DNA of 64,000 bases, taken from positions 5,208,001 to 5,272,000 of the forward strand of contig CAJFCV020000004.1 in the NCBI GenBank assembly GCA_904066235.2. The letters are read 5' to 3'. Under the pieces are notes generated by a model. It had not been told where the DNA came from, ran no database searches, and worked only from the letters and a program-made list of their open reading frames with translations. The position numbers and the translations under genes were made by a program. This document shows positions 25,585-40,021 of this stretch, in pieces. This DNA comes from Bursaphelenchus xylophilus. Lineage: Eukaryota; Nematoda; Chromadorea; Rhabditida; Aphelenchoididae. How positions within the stretch are numbered: the first letter of the stretch is position 1; each line of letters begins with the position of its first letter.

Positions 25585-28500
25585 GTTGGACTGGATACGA
25601 CCGCCAGATTTTGACTCGACTGGACCGGAGAAGAAGACTGGCCGCCGAGGTCAACGCTTTCCTTGTACATGTTATATTAATTTAATTGTAACTTAGTTAA
25701 AAACGTTACTTTCCTCGGCCCACTTTGATTATCTGATTAATGGGATCTTTTAATCGGGGTCGGCCTCTCCGATCGGCCGCGGGGTCATTCATCACCGCCC
25801 CAAAAAAACGTTGAAATTCGGGGCGGAAATGGCCAAATGATTGTGTCACAACATGCCAAATATCCCCCAAGAAAAAACTTTGAAACCCAAGAGAAACCGG
25901 AAGCCCGTTAAGAGATACGGAGAAACGTCCCGGCCTTGCCGCAGGGCATATGGCCAAGTCGTTATTGTCGATTATCCGCGCTTCCAAAAAGGAAGAGGCT
26001 CTGACTGACACTTCAGAATTCTACAAGTGCCCGGAGATGGGGTGACGACTCTGATTGCCAAAAAAGTTTTGTTTCTTTTCTTCAAATGTAAACAATTTTA
26101 TTATTTGTTGATTAATTGTAAGAACATCTTCCTTATCCAAATTTTTGACCTACTGTTTACCAACGATCGTGTTTCTAGTAAGATTTTCTTACAATAAACA
26201 CTTGTCCCCCACTTCCTTTTCTAATGCGTTAAGCCTTTAAAAGGTCCCCAGCTTGCACTTGAGGCCGATGGATATGCAAATCAACGCAGCTGTTGGCCAA
26301 ACTGGCCAGGTTTTATGGTCGATTCGGCCAAGTTTGGAGGGCCAATTGACCCGGATTCGAGAGTGGCGCGGGGTTTTATTACAGGGGTCGAGAGTGCGCA
26401 AAAGGCGGAAGCGGGGGACGGAGAGCGACGTCGCCGATTTGAAAATGCTTTGCGGTTTTTATCCGCCCCGCGACGCCATCATTCCTTACCACAACATCAA
26501 CATTTTCTCCCATTTTTTGTGCTCTCTCGCCTCGCCTGTTTTTTGCAAAATACATACAAGCACAAAAAACGGTTTCCGATCTGACAAAATCGTCAAAAAT
26601 CTGCGGAATCGAATCTTGAGATGGAGGGGGATTTGGGAGATGATCTTGTCAAAACGCTCTGGTAGAAATATTATAAGTTACGTTCGCTTTTTCTTTTTTT
26701 AAAAATTACTTTGAAATTCTCTAATTTTTTTCTACAAACCGGCAAAAGAGATTTTCTTGTAAAGAGCTTTCTTCCCTCACCCTTCAAGTATTGTAAACGA
26801 CTAGATCTTGCTATTGTTATCCTTTCCAAAGTCCCCTTCACCCTTCCAAAAGCCCTGTGTCCATTTCAGATCATCACCCCAACACATTTGAAGAATTTAA
26901 GAGGTGGTCCAATCACTTGAGAGGGGTCAGAGAAGAGGTTCTAACGGACGGAGAGACGCCGTTCTTCACCTGGCCGATTCCCATTTTGATCGTTTCTTTT
27001 TCGCCGTGCTCTTTCCATCCATCTCTGCCTTTTTTTGGCACCCCTTCCATTTAAAGATCATTCCCTCCGAAATCCCCGCTGTTTCTCGCATTTGCATAAA
27101 GCCCTCGCACGGCGCTTAGGAGGCGTGAAATGGAGGTCAATATGCCCCGAGGCCATGCTGCGTCCATTCCAATTCCGGGTGACCGCTTCTCGCTGTCTTG
27201 TCAAATTAACTCCGCCTCGAGGCATAGTTTTTGTCTCCGATGCAAACCAAATAATCCGTGCCGATCCATTGGAAATGGGATTTCCAATTATTTTTGAGAC
27301 CATTTTAGCCGGAAGAGCGGCCGAACGGAGCGGAAGGTCATTGTTTCCAAATTCCACCGGCCATTCCACTGTACGGCGGCGGCGTATTGCGGCAACTACA
27401 GTAACCGGAGAAAGGGAAACCGGATCCCTCGTTTTTTGTCGATTAAGAATTTTATGAGCGAGGAGGCTTATAGCGCCGGATGCCTGCGGACTGATGAGTT
27501 TTGTCATCTTTTTGGGCGACTTACCTGTGGACCCCCGCCGCGCACCCTCTCCCTTTTTTGGAGTCGCTTTACCTTAACGGATCGGTCCTGAAACGGAGAA
27601 AGTTGGAGGCAAAGGAAGGAAGGGGAGACGGCCTTGTGAGGCAGTTTACAAAATAGGCTTTCTGAAGCGCGCAGAAGCCGCGGCTCAGGTGAGAATCGAG
27701 CGGCGCCGTGGAGGTCGTTCCCGATATTCCTCCTAATTCCTCTCCAATTCCGAATTTATCAGAATTTGAATAATCCTATTTCTTTATTTACGCTTTCTGC
27801 TTTTCTGTTCGTATTCTTTAATTTAAATTTTTCAAATATTTCCCCGGTCGATAGTTTGTTGCGCAACGCGCGCTTCGGAGACACAAATGATTGAGATGAA
27901 GCGATCACGGGGATTAAGCCGAGATCGGAAGAGAGGAAGGCTTTCCGGGACTCCGACCATCATTTAGGGAGACGTTTATAGAGGGCGCCAAAAGGGAAGA
28001 ATCTCTTTTTGGATGGGTTGACAAATGGATTTGAAGATTCGTTGATAACCCATGTTTATTCCCGCAAACCTTGATGTCTTCTCGGTCCAAAAGCAATCTC
28101 CTTTACCCTCATATCATGCCCATTGATCTGCAGTCCGATCTAACCGCATCAAAGGACATGTGTAATGTGGGGGAAGGGCGATCGGATCAGATATCGGTGA
28201 GCGAAGAGATCCAATTATTGCTCATTAAAAGATGGCTACCGCAAACTCATTTAAGGGAACTCATTAACTCCCAACTCCCAATTTTCTGAACGGACTACTT
28301 CTCATTACTCGCGCTGGCGTGCGACTCAGATTGGGGCGGCTTAAACGATTTGTGTCCACAGGTCCTCCGAAGACCGCGCGCAGCCGTGTTTTGACCCCGG
28401 ACGAACGGCCTCGAACCTCTTGTCGCTTTTGTCGCTTTTGTCTCTCCTCGAGTGCCGATCCCCCCAAACACTCGTTTGACCTTAATTTCAGCGGTTTTCG

Positions 28501-30778
28501 GATCATCCAGCTACTTGTTTCCCGATTTTTTGTTTCAGATTCTGGTCATTTGACAGAAGAGAGCGTTTTAATCAAAACAAACTTGGAGGTGATTAAGGGA
28601 GATAAGGAGAGATTTTATGCTTCGTAGAACCCTCGGATCTTATAATGGGGCAGTAAAGGCTCTTGTACTCTTTACTCTCTTTGTTCGATTATTTTGGCGG
28701 AATTAAAATAATGGGACGGGGTTCGTTGATTAGTGCGTTCGTTCATGAATTAGATGGTTTCGGGTAATGACTCAGGATGGGAATCTGTTCTGTTTGTTCT
28801 ATCGCTTATCCTTTTTTCTCCCTTCCGGTGCAATCAGCCAGATGTTAACATAAGGGCTTTTCTCTCCATGATCCTGTCATAACAACATGTTATATGAGGT
28901 GATAAAGGGAGTTTTTCATAAAAGTAGTACTAAGTAAAGTCGGCTTTTTTGTTGTGGGAAAGATAAAATCACCCGGAATATATAAAACAATCCAAAGCAC
29001 TTTTCAATCTGGTATTTTACTTTTAAAGTGTGTTTTGTAATGTGGAGACAATTATTTTGCGATGTTTTCACTTTCTTACCGTACTTTTTACTCAAAACTT
29101 TTACTGATTCATCCAATGATTCAGTCCTCTTATCATCCTTTTTGTATTCGAATCTCAATTTTTATTCGAAAAGGTCACAGAAAAATATTATGAAAATAAT
29201 TTCCCCAAAGTAATTACTTTCTATGCGCGTTCCTTGGAATAATTGAGCGAGCGCTTTATGTTTACAGTTTCCAAATTAATCTGAACTTTTCGGAGGAGGG
29301 GAGGGAGCTTGTGAAGTCTCGAGATTATGAATTTTCTTTGATCTGCAGGTTAACTATTCCGCGTATTTAAAAAAATATTATTTGATTTGAAATTACGGTT
29401 CTCTCTTCATATGACCTTATAGATCTTCAGACCCTTTTATTTGTCACCATTCTTTTCCAAACTTTTTTGAATTCTTTACCTGGAACAAGGTCACTTACTT
29501 GCCACCTATCATCGTATCTTCAAGTATAATATAAAAGATGTCTTCATCAACGTCAAAAACTTTGTTTGAGCTGCGCGTTTACTTTTTCCGCTTGGAGACA
29601 AAACACTGGTTGGTAGGGACCCGGTGGAAGGAGGAGAAACTGATCCCGTAATACATACTTTCGCAACTAAAATACCCGCCGAGGTAGTCTCAAGACCGTG
29701 TAATTTGCGACCGAAAAATAGATATTTTGCGGATGGCGTTGTAACGCGGCTTTTCTTTTCAAGTGCTGATGTAACATAGACGCGATCGCGACGTTGATAA
29801 TGGATATTATCTGGTCTGCGAGGACATCTGAACTTTCATACCTTCCTTAAATTATATTTTATTCCCTTGGGGGTTGTTTTATGGGATTTTTTAGCCTTTT
29901 TACTAGTAATTCTTATTATTCTCATATCAATATGTTTCAATTTTTTCCGAGTCCATTTTCGATCATATTATTAGGTCCACTGCCAGGTTATAAACCCTGT
30001 AATTACGCCCGTTTCCTCTCGTGATCGGCCCATATTCCGCTGACCTTGGCCTTGTCCCATCGTCTGTCCCCGATCCAAATCCCCTTTTTTATTCGAATTA
30101 AAAATTTTTGGATGTGCGGAATTCTTTTGGCTCACTGGCCGTTAAGTCTCCATCGGCGCGCTTTTAATGATTCAGCCTGTTGGGGAGGGTGTAAAAGGCG
30201 GCATCGGGGGATGCCATCGGACTTGTCGATTGCTTACAAACCAACCAAATAAATCCCGTAATACGGGAGAGTATGTTCCTGGCATGTCTTTTCGCTTGAC
30301 CCCGCCCTTCTTTTACGAGTGGCCAGTGCGCATCTTTCTCCCATGATCATCCTTTCCAGGCCCCCTGAAATGGCCAGATTCGGGAAGCGTCAGCTGAGGG
30401 AGCAAAGCAAACTTTTGTCTATTAATCGGTCACTTAAAACAACACAAAGGGAGCTGCGCATTGAATCAGGCTTTATAAAGGTCCACTCGGTTGCGGTTTT
30501 TTGTTTCAAAAATGGGAAAAGAAAATGATTAAGGCTGAAAACGCCGAAACGACCCGCGCTCCCTTCTCCATTCTTCCGTGAAATGCCAGCTTATCAGATC
30601 GCCGGGAGTAAGTCGACACAAGCGCCGACTTTCCACCTTGTTTCTCCGTTTTCTCGCGCGTTCTTCCGGATCTGTTCCGAGTTTGGTCGATTTGACTGTA
30701 CCTGTGTACATATTATCAGTGACCGTGATAATCTCTTTTTTTGCAGTGCTTCGACTCATGTAGAGGCCAATAACAAAG
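25585..30778. other. Gene-poor region upstream of plexin
   Basis: 5.2 kb without a gene I can support. Open frames at 25706-26011, 26253-26702, 27035-27507 and 28264-28627 occur on both strands of the same DNA, lack splice continuity and show no motif. The region likely contains regulatory DNA and upstream non-coding exons of the plexin gene. An acceptor-like TTTTTTTGCAG ends at 30746, 33 bp before the plexin ATG, and could be a 5' UTR or trans-splice site. Confidence 0.5.
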
Positions 30779-33700
30779 ATGACGACGTTGGACACTGGTC
30801 CTTCAAGTCGATTCCGAGTGTTCCGGTCCATATTCATCTTAATTTTTATATCCAAATGGACACAGGCAGAGACCGAGAATGGGTTCAAACAAGACTCCAG
30901 TGTTCTCGCCTCATTTTCTGGCCATTTTGAAGGTCGCGAGGTGGAATTAGAGAAATTGGTATGACTCAGAACGTCAAGGTCAGGTTACGAAATGATTTTA
31001 GATAATGGACCCGCTCACAAACAGACTCTATGTCGGCGCTGTCAACCATCTCTACGATCTCTCACCAGTCGATTTGAGTATTCGAGAACAGGCTGTGACT
31101 GGGCCCAAGCCAGATTCCTTGTTGTGTGCAGGTAAGATCTTTCAAGATTATTCTTGATGACGTTTGATTCTACTTCCACGATTACTCCTCTTGAGACAGT
31201 GATTCTAAATTACAGGGTGCGCCAAAAATATTGGGACAAAAATCAATTCCGTGTAGCTTTTTTCGGCTGGCCTTGGAATCAAAACTTTTGGTCGTTTTAG
31301 CAAGGGTAACAGTCTTGCTATACGGCAACGGTAATGCCAGGGTTGGGGCCTATTGCAAACTTGAAAAAATATTCAAAAGTTTTTGGGGGACCAAAATTTT
31401 CTTTTCAAGTGGATGACCGGGAAATCAATTTGACCATTATTTCCGCTAAGGGAAAGTAAGATCTTTCAAATTTATTGTGTTTAAAGCACATACTATTCAC
31501 TTCGTAACAACGTATGTAATCATGGTTGACGACCGATATGGCGGCGCTGGTCGAAAAACCAAAAAAAAAATCCCGAAAGTTCGGATTTTTATGTTTTTAA
31601 CGATCTCAATACCACAGTATCGCCCGTGTTGCTCTAAAATTTTGTGGTTATAGAGTGTGTACATAGGGAATTGTCAAACTGTAAAAGAAAATCTACACCT
31701 ACAAGGGGACAGTTTCTGTATGGAAAAAACTTTGTGGTGCGGATTGGAGGCACGGTCCTTCGAAGCTTGATATATTTTGGCAGTTTACTACAAGTTGAAA
31801 AGTACTTGAGCGTAAAAATCGACGTAACGCTATACTCGGGATACATTCTGACACAACTGAATTACTTTTAGCGATCTTCAGTCCAAGCTCACTTGACGAG
31901 CAACCTTAGAGTAAATTCTACCGCTATAGTCACTATTTCATCCCCCAGAGGCAGAAGATAAAAAAATAATTTTTCAAAGACGACTAGTCAGACTCTCGTT
32001 GTCCTTATAAAAGTATCTCTGATGCCTAATACGCTGGGAACCTTACATGGAAACTTATACATAAAAATCTTTGATCTTACGGAAGTTTTCTGGAAAACGG
32101 CGCGTTTTTAGGCCGACTTTGACGGGCTGTAAAAGATGTAATCGTCATTATAAGTAAAAATCATTTTTAGTGTATAAAAAGCGACCGCTACTCTGTCATA
32201 TAAATTGAATTTCTGCCATAGCATGCAACGGTAAAACTAGTGTTTCCAATTTTTATCCATTTTGGGGTCCGTGCCTCAAGGGCCTTAGTTGTGAGCACTT
32301 ATAATGGCAGATCAGGTGTCGTATACGACTACTTGGTCTGAGACTTTGAAGATAGATTCTTGGGAGCATTGCACGTTTGCACAAGCGACCACTTTGCTCT
32401 TGTACCATTACATCCCGCAGGGCAAGTAAAAATATGAGTCCCAATATTTTTGGCGCACCCTGTAGTTCCCAATTTCTTTTTTTTCTTGTTTCGCTTTCTT
32501 CGGAACATGCTCGGATTTACATTTAAAATAGGCTAATTCAACTCTTGGTGGGTCCGGTTCCTTTCCTTCGGATTCCCGGACTGTGATTAGCCCGCCGGAA
32601 TAAACGGCGGATGTCGCGGTTGCGTGTGGAAAGGGAACAGACTAACCACACAAGCAAGAGGCTAACTATGGCCTGATTGCATGGCCAAGGCCCTTTAATC
32701 GCATATCCTTTCAGCCAAACAATCCCTTCCTTTCTTCGTAAAGTCAGTGCCTTAGGGAACGAAATAAATATTTCAAATCATGTAGTAAAAATACAAATTG
32801 GATTGCAAAATAACATGTAAACAACATAATCGGCGCTTTCAGATACATTACGCAGATGTACGGAGCCCTTAGTCCAAACAAATTCTTATACGAAAGCACT
32901 GGCTATAGACCAGGATTCGAACAAACTGATTGAATGCACAAGTCTTTATCAAGGTCGATGTCGAGTCAGGAATCTCTCAAACATAGGAAGAGAAGCGGAT
33001 GTGAAGAGTTCTCGGCCAGGACAAGTTGCCAACGACCAGCATTCTACTACAGTAATATTTGTTGGATCAGGCCCCACTTCAGTCGGATTAAACAGTATTA
33101 ATCAGCCTTCTAAAGTATTATATGTGGCGTCCACATATGTCCCGATCCCGATTGGTCCTCGAGATGCTTTGGATGTCCCTGCGGTATCGAGTTTATTGCT
33201 GGATCCATCGAGATTGTTCGAATACACATCTGAGTACATCTCCTCAGGCACTTTAATGAAGCTCGATTATCTTCATCGTCCCAATTTCCAGTAAGTCATC
33301 ATATTTCTATTTGATCTTTCCATCTTAGGATAAATTATGTTGGGGGATTCGAAGCAAATGGATTTGCATATTTTGCGACAAGACAGCCCAAATATACAGG
33401 AGAAGGGCAACCCACAATATCCAAATTAATCCGAGTTTGCACTGGAGATGCCTATTTCTACAGTTACACCGAGGTGCCCCTGGAGTGTATAAAGAATGGA
33501 ATTCATTATAATCTTCTGCAAGACGTGTTTTTGGGCAATCCTGGATTCGATTTGGCCAATGATATGGACATCAAGGTCACCGATCAGGTGTTATTTGGGG
33601 TCTTCACCCGAGGCGAAGGTCCCGAACGGAATGTTTCCACCCGAGAATCTGCGATTTGTCTTTTCCCCATCAAGCAGATTGAGACAAAGTTCTTTGAAAA

Positions 33701-36700
33701 CATCAGAGAATGTTACAATGGGAATACCAGAACTGTAAGTTTTCGAAATTTTAATCTTTTCGGATCAACTGCAACATACAATTTTAGAATCTTCCCTGGT
33801 TTAACTCCGACAAGAAATGTACCCAGACCAAATATCCAGATTCCGAGATTATGTGTGGAAAAGATGTGAATAGTTATATTGGGGGAGAGATTCCTATTGT
33901 TTCCCACGCTTCCTTGGCCGAGCAAGGTGTCCAATTCAATTCGATTGTTACAACTTCCGTTCAAAGTGCTACAGTTGCCTTGGTCGGCACGCAGGGAGGC
34001 CAAATCTTGAAGATAATCCTGGAGGGGAAAGACAAATCGCGGATATACAAACGAATCCAACTAACAGATGGCACTCCATTACTGCAGGATGTGGAATTGG
34101 ACGAAAAGAACGGACTCCTGTACACGATGAGTAGGAGCCATGTGTACAAAGTAAACATCCGACAATGCAGTCCTGCCACGGATTGCCACAGCTGTTTGGA
34201 AGCTGGGGATCCGTTTTGTGGGTGGTGTATGAGACAATCCCAATGTGTGACCGAAGAGGGATGCATTGGCGGAGAGATCAGAGACGCCAATAACCAGAGG
34301 ATAGGGACGATCCCCGCCAAAAACGATTGGTTCAATTATCGGTCTGGAAGATGCCCCTTGTAAGATCACCATTTGCCTAATAATCTATTTTTAGGATCCG
34401 TTCAATTGAGCCACAAGAACAACAAATAACCTCCAGTAAAGTCCTAACAGTCTCAATGGAGAATCTTCCCTCTTCTTTGGAAGGATTCAGCTGTTCATTT
34501 GTCTTCCCCAACCAGCAATCCTTCAAGATCCCTGCCTCCGTCACCACGAATGGAGTCTCTTGTCCAACTCCAACTCGAGCTGATCTCAAAAGTCTTGATC
34601 CATCTGACAAGAACAACAAAGTTGGATTAAAAGCACTTCTGACTGTCCTCAAAGCTCATGATAATTCACCTTTGGCATCTACCAACTTCACTTTCTATGA
34701 CTGTCATCAACTTCAGACTTGCACTGAATGTGCTTCAAGTCGTTTTCCATGTGATTGGTGTACCATCAGCAACAAATGTGTCCCTAATGCGGAAGATGTT
34801 TGTCAAGGAGAGCCCCTGGTTAATGCTGTAAATCGACAAGGACCATCATCCCGAAGAGGTCCGGAATTCTGTCCACGATTCACTCCAATGGAAGACGATG
34901 CGGAAATATTTGTGCCCTCAGGGCATCGGAGAAAACTTACGTTGAAGGTGCATAATGTCCACAATTCGATGAGAAATTTCAAATGTCAATACACTGTAGA
35001 TCAATCAACCCATGAGCGACCGGCGACGAGAAATGGCGACAAAATTCAATGCGATGAGCTGAGGTTTGAATACTTTAGTAGAGGTTACGGTAACGGGACT
35101 GCGCGAGCCGAATTTGCCCTTGTCTGGTGGCCAGATTCTGCATTAACTCAGTCCACAGGAGGCGTTGCCAGTGTCTCATCGCTGATTTCATCTGCCTTAT
35201 CAGCGCCTCGAGATCCGGTTGTCAACTCGATCTCATCTTCCGGCCGTTCTCGAACAATCACAGTTGGTCCAGGCTTCAAGTTGGATAATTCTGAAGATTT
35301 CCACGTCATCATCTACAAATGCGACCAACTAGCCTCGAATTGTGGAACTTGTCTTGGGCTGGAGATTGATAATTTTGAATGTGGATGGTGTTCGGCGGAG
35401 ACAAGATGTACTCACCTGGATTCATGTTCAGTGACCGGCGAGACTTCATGGTTAACCAGAAAAAAGGATTCTTTGAGTGAAGAACTGATGTGCCCATTCC
35501 CTCGAATCGATTCGTTTTATCCAAAGAAAGGACCCATCAACGGAGGGACCAAGATCACCATCAATGGAGTAAATCTTGGGCTTAAGTTTAGTCATGTGAG
35601 AGATGCCGTCAGAGTAGCCAATGTGAAGTGTGATGTCTCGGAACATGATTATGCCCCTTCTCAGAAGATCGTTTGCCACACCAGGTCCCCTTCTCAACGC
35701 CAAACACAAGCTCAACATGTAGTAATAAAGCTGAAAGACGACCCTCAGTTTACAGCAGTGTCCAATGATACTTTCATGTATGTGAACCCGAAGATACTGT
35801 CGTTCCGGCCATTCCGAGGTCCCAGGTCTGGTGGAACAGATATCACCGTGATGGGAGAGGACTTGGATTCTGGCGCTTCGTTTAATTTAACCATCGGAAA
35901 TACTCCATGTCAAGTCAACCAACGCTCAAGTACCATGGTTGTGTGCAGAACTGGACCTTCGCAAGCAGAGGGTGCTGAATATCTTGTGGTAAACACGGAT
36001 GGGACACAAGTCAAAGTGGATAATGTCCAATTCCAATATACGTAAGTTAAGATTACATTTAAAAAAATATATTTTAGACAAAATCCGGTTGTGGATCGAG
36101 TAACTCGTCCAGTGAGTATTGTATCTGGGGGAATCGCGGTAGATGTTTTCGGAAAGGGATTGGATCTACTGCAGCGACCTAGGATGGTGGTTACTCATGA
36201 AGATAAGGTCTATTTTGGACAGAAATGTGAAGTCTTGGATGAGCATCTGATGGTGTGTAGAACTCCAGGATTAGATGATCTTCCCATGCATCGAAGAGCG
36301 TCGTTGACGGTTGACCGCCCACTGTTGGCCGATTATGGATTTGATTTGGATGGACAATTAACTGGGTAAGTTACTCGAATCGTATTTGATATTGTTTCAG
36401 AAACCTTACAATTGAAAGATCTCTTCCCAAACTTACCGTCTACGATGACCCTCGAATCGTTCCATTTGGAGAGATCTTGACAGTAAAACCTTCCGGGGAT
36501 TTAGTAATCAAAGGAGCTTCTCTTAATGTAGCAGCTTCTACAAGAGATGTCAGAGTTGTGGTGGACGGGAAACCATGCAATGTAACTGCTTTGGCCAGTA
36601 GTACATTGACTTGTCTTCTCCATCCCGAACTCTCAGACGATGATATGGAAGTGACTGTATTTGTGGGACAACGTTCCGAGAGAGTGGGGGTTATCTCCCA

Positions 36701-39092
36701 GAGTACCCACAATTCTTCTTCAAGCCTTTATGTCATCGCGTTTGTCTTTGCATTCATCGGGATCTTTATGAGTATCACTCTGATTTGTCTGTACAAGTAA
36801 GTTCATTAAAAATACTTTTGGGTTACTGCATTTTTAATACTCAATTAAATTGTTTCAGAAGAAAGAACACCTCACACAACAAACAACTCCGATACCTCAA
36901 GAATCAGATGAACTCGATCGAGATCAAGGTGGCCCAGGAATGCAAAGCTGCTTTTGTTGAACTCCAGACTTCGATGAATGCGATTACTCACAGTGTTCCT
37001 CAAGGAGGATCAGCCATTCCCTTTCTTCCTTATAAGGATTATGCAGCGAGAGTAAGGATTATGACGTCATTAATTAGAAAATTTTACGTAATTAGTTATT
37101 TCAAATTTTATTTTCAGATTCTGTTTCCACAAAACTTCATCAACCATCCAGTATTGTCTGAGCTGGCAGTTGAAGCCGAGAGAGCGGAGTCCATTGAGAG
37201 TGGGTTACGTCAGCTGAATCGGCTACTTCTTAACCCCAACTTCTTGCTGTCTTTTGTCCGAACCATCGATGAGAATAAGTATTTGTTGCTGAAGGATAGA
37301 GTTTATGTTGGATCCTTGATCATGGTCATCTTACAGGTAAGTATTAGATATTTGTTTGCCTGATTTGTGTTCCAAATTAATCTTTCTTTATTTTAGGGTC
37401 ACATGGAATACTGTACTGAGATTCTGAAGATTCTTTTGAAAGAGTTGATCAGAAAGAATCTAGACGGAAAATTCCAACCAAAAATCTTGTTCAGAAGAGC
37501 CGAGAGTGTGGCTGAGAGAATGTTGAGTGCGTGGTTCTCTTTCCTCATGCATCGATTCCTTGAGCAAGCAGCTGGCAAAGAACTCTATCAACTTTATTGG
37601 TCGATAAAACAACAAACGGAGAAAGGTCCTCAAGACGCCATTACTATGGACGCCAGATATTCTTTGTCTGAAGAGAAACTTCTGAGAAGTTCCATCGAAG
37701 TGAACGAGCTGACAGTCTACGTTTTGAATGATGGCACTCCCGGAGCTCTTTACGACGTCCCAGTCAAAGTTTTGGATTGCGATTCGATTGGCCAAGTCAA
37801 GGAGAAGTGTCTAGATGCCAAGTATCGGACGACTCCCTTTTCTCAACGACCTCATCCCAACGAAGTTGACATTGAACTCCGGACTCCAACACATCGAATG
37901 CTCCTTCAAGATCTCGATGCAACCTCCAAAGCTGAGAATGGAATTTGGAAATACAATACTTTGGCCCATTACAAGATCGAGAACAAGGCGACTTTGGCGT
38001 TGATCCCTCGGCCAGCCTCGGGATCAGTCTACAATCTCTCCATGTTGAGTGAAAAGTCTGACAAGAGTTCTCCGATGAGTATCCACAACAATTCGCTTCA
38101 TCAAAGCCATGGCCATCTTCACATTGGTCCCACAAATAGTCCTACTTTATCCCGGCCCTTTGGAACATCTTCCACTGGATATAACAAGGATACCAACAAC
38201 TCCGTTAAGGTGATGCATTTGGTTAAACCCATGGATCATGGAGGATCTCAGGATAATGAGGACAAACTGGTGACCGAAGTCTACCTCACAAGATTGCTGA
38301 CAATGAAAGGCACTCTAAAACAATTCATAAAGAGAAATCTTAAGATGATACTCTCTGTGAATAATGGCGTGACTGCTCTTCCTCTCTGTATCAAGTACAT
38401 GTTTGATTTCTTGGATGAACAAGCTCAAGAGCATCTCATTGATGACCCTGATGTCGTGCATGCTTGGAAGAGTAATGCACTGCCATTAAGATTCTGGGTG
38501 AATCTCATAAAAAATCCAGACTTTATCTTCGACATTCCGAAACCCACGAAGATCGAGGGTTCTCTTAATGTGGTTGCTCAGACACTAATGGATGCGTGCT
38601 CAACGCAAGACCAGCTTCTGACAAAAGATTCTCCGTCATCAAAGTTGCTGTTTGCTGATGTCATGGATGAATACAAGAGCTGGGTCCAAGAGTAAGTTCC
38701 GGAGTACAAAAAAGACAGAAAAAACTAGTACAGAAGTTTAAAATAAATGTTATCTTTCCAGCTATTATCGTGCCATCAAAGAGATGCCTCCAGTGAAAGA
38801 AGAACAGATGAGCGCTTTTCTGGCCGAAGAATCCAGAAACCACGCCAATGACTTCCGCGTCTTCTCAGCCCTCAACGAACTTTATGTGTACGTCCATCAA
38901 AACAAGGAGGCTGTTCAGGAAGAGTTATCGCAGAATGATGTGGCCATCCATCAACAACTTCCAGAGAAGTTCCAGAAACTTCTGGATACAATGGAAGTGA
39001 TTCCAGACGCCTTGATCATGAACAGCGGATCATTGGAGAACTACAACTCCAAGTCCAGGCTGATGTCCAATTCAGCGAATCGTTTCTATTAG
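30779..39092 (+). CDS. Plexin, semaphorin receptor
   Basis: Single-pass receptor for semaphorins in axon guidance and epidermal morphogenesis. Exons: 30779-30958, 31002-31131, 32843-33290, 33329-33734, 33788-34359, 34395-36041, 36078-36365, 36401-36796, 36859-37051, 37118-37336, 37397-38691, 38762-39092; about 2034 aa. Order: signal peptide (residues 14-31), Sema domain, PSI domains (CHSCLEAGDPFCGWC; CTECASSRFPCDWC; CGTCLGLEIDNFECGWC), IPT/TIG repeats (SFYPKKGPINGGTKITI; SFRPFRGPRSGGTDITV), one transmembrane helix (about 1331-1355, LYVIAFVFAFIGIFMSITLI), and a cytoplasmic GAP region. Both GAP arginine motifs are present (LFRRAESVAERML and LPLRFWVN), split by an RBD-like insert. The C-terminal part is closest to plexin A; the gene is probably plx-1 or plx-2, which I cannot separate. 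Intron 2 (1.7 kb) carries a mariner-like element. Confidence 0.95.
31213..32462. mobile_element. Decayed mariner-like element in plexin intron 2, 1250 bp
   Basis: Perfect 25-bp inverted ends begin CAGGGTGCGCCAAAAATA and are flanked by TA on both sides (31211-31212 and 32463-32464), the Tc1/mariner target. The length is typical of a full mariner. The plus-strand frame at 31644-31871 contains IGGTVLRSLIYFGS followed by VEKYLSVKIDVTLYSGYIL, which faintly recalls the mid-region of maT-type mariner transposases. No intact transposase frame remains, so the copy is dead or non-autonomous. Confidence 0.85.
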
Positions 39093-39534
39093 TCATCTTT
39101 CTGTAATCTCGACGGGTTTCTGATTTCATTCTTCTTTTCTAAACTACTACAAAATTTTCCCCCAGATAATCGCAACAAATATATTTTAGGTTCTTTCCTT
39201 TCACGGGTATTAATCTCTTCTTCTTCTTTCGTCTATAACTTATGTCATCCTTCATGTCATTATGACATATTTTGTGGCTTTTTCCGATTTTGTCTCAAGT
39301 ATACCATCAAGATTGCCATTGATATAGTAGATGTGTTTGTAAATAGGCCGACGTGCATTGTAAAATAATTGGATTGTAAAATACATCGGGTTATGTTGGC
39401 TCACTTTTATCGAGAAATTTGAATAAAGAATTTTAATAACATCTAGGAATCTCATGGAGCTTAATTAAAATAAAGTTTGGTTGACGCTCTTTCTTCTTCA
39501 TTCATTCCGTTGGGCGATCCGAGGAGAAGTCGGC
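39093..39534. other. Plexin 3' flank and SSP promoter
   Basis: 440 bp of AT-rich sequence with no gene. TATATTTTAGG near 39180 and AATAAAG near 39423 and 39470 are possible end or start signals. Confidence 0.45.
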
Positions 39535-40021
39535 ATGTCTACCTCCGCTCTGGCCGTGGTCCCTCCTGTGTGTCCCATCTCTGCTGCCGGAGGCAAGAGC
39601 AAGCATCGGTTGGTTAACCAGAGTGCTGTAAAGCTGGCCTATAAGGTCAAGTGCACCAACAACAGCAACTACTCGGTCAACAAGGTCTATGGGTTCGTGG
39701 ATGTGGGCGAAGAGGGAGGTCTGGAGATCACTCGCATCGTAAGTTTCGTGTTTATGATCCATTCCACTTCTCGTATTCCGTGACTATGATAATAGGCCGT
39801 TAAACACGACATTTATCGGATTTAATAGCCACATAATAGTTTTGTCACCGTCATATTATCCATTATTGTTTTTGCAGGCCGGAAAGCCCAAGGCTGACAA
39901 GTTGATTGTTCAGTACGTCCAGCCCGCTCCTGACCATACTGACCCCAAACAGGCTTTCGAACCCGGCTACCAATCCGAGGTCGTCGGAGAAACCGTCGTC
40001 AAACTGTCAGCGGCTGAATGA
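39535..40021 (+). CDS. MSP-domain sperm protein, SSP-like
   Basis: Exons 39535-39738 and 39878-40021; 115 aa, the length of a single MSP domain. Visible are an N-terminal PPVCPISAAGGKSKHRLVN strand, the core LAYKVKCTNNSNYSVNKVYG, then the GFVDVGEEGGLEITR strand, AGKPKADKLIVQY, and a final GETVVKLSA strand. In C. elegans this pattern fits the sperm-specific family class P (SSP) better than the 127-aa cytoskeletal MSP. Such genes are expressed in spermatogenic cells. The intron interrupts just after the ITR motif. AATAAA is present 9 bp after the stop (40031). Confidence 0.85.

Noticed and set aside
27035..27507. Long overlapping frames on both strands, 140-149 codons
   Set aside because: The two frames cover the same GC-richer DNA on opposite strands, with no family resemblance and no splice structure.
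33961..34335. 124-codon minus-strand frame inside plexin
   Set aside because: Antisense of the Sema/PSI exon, which has clear family motifs on the plus strand.
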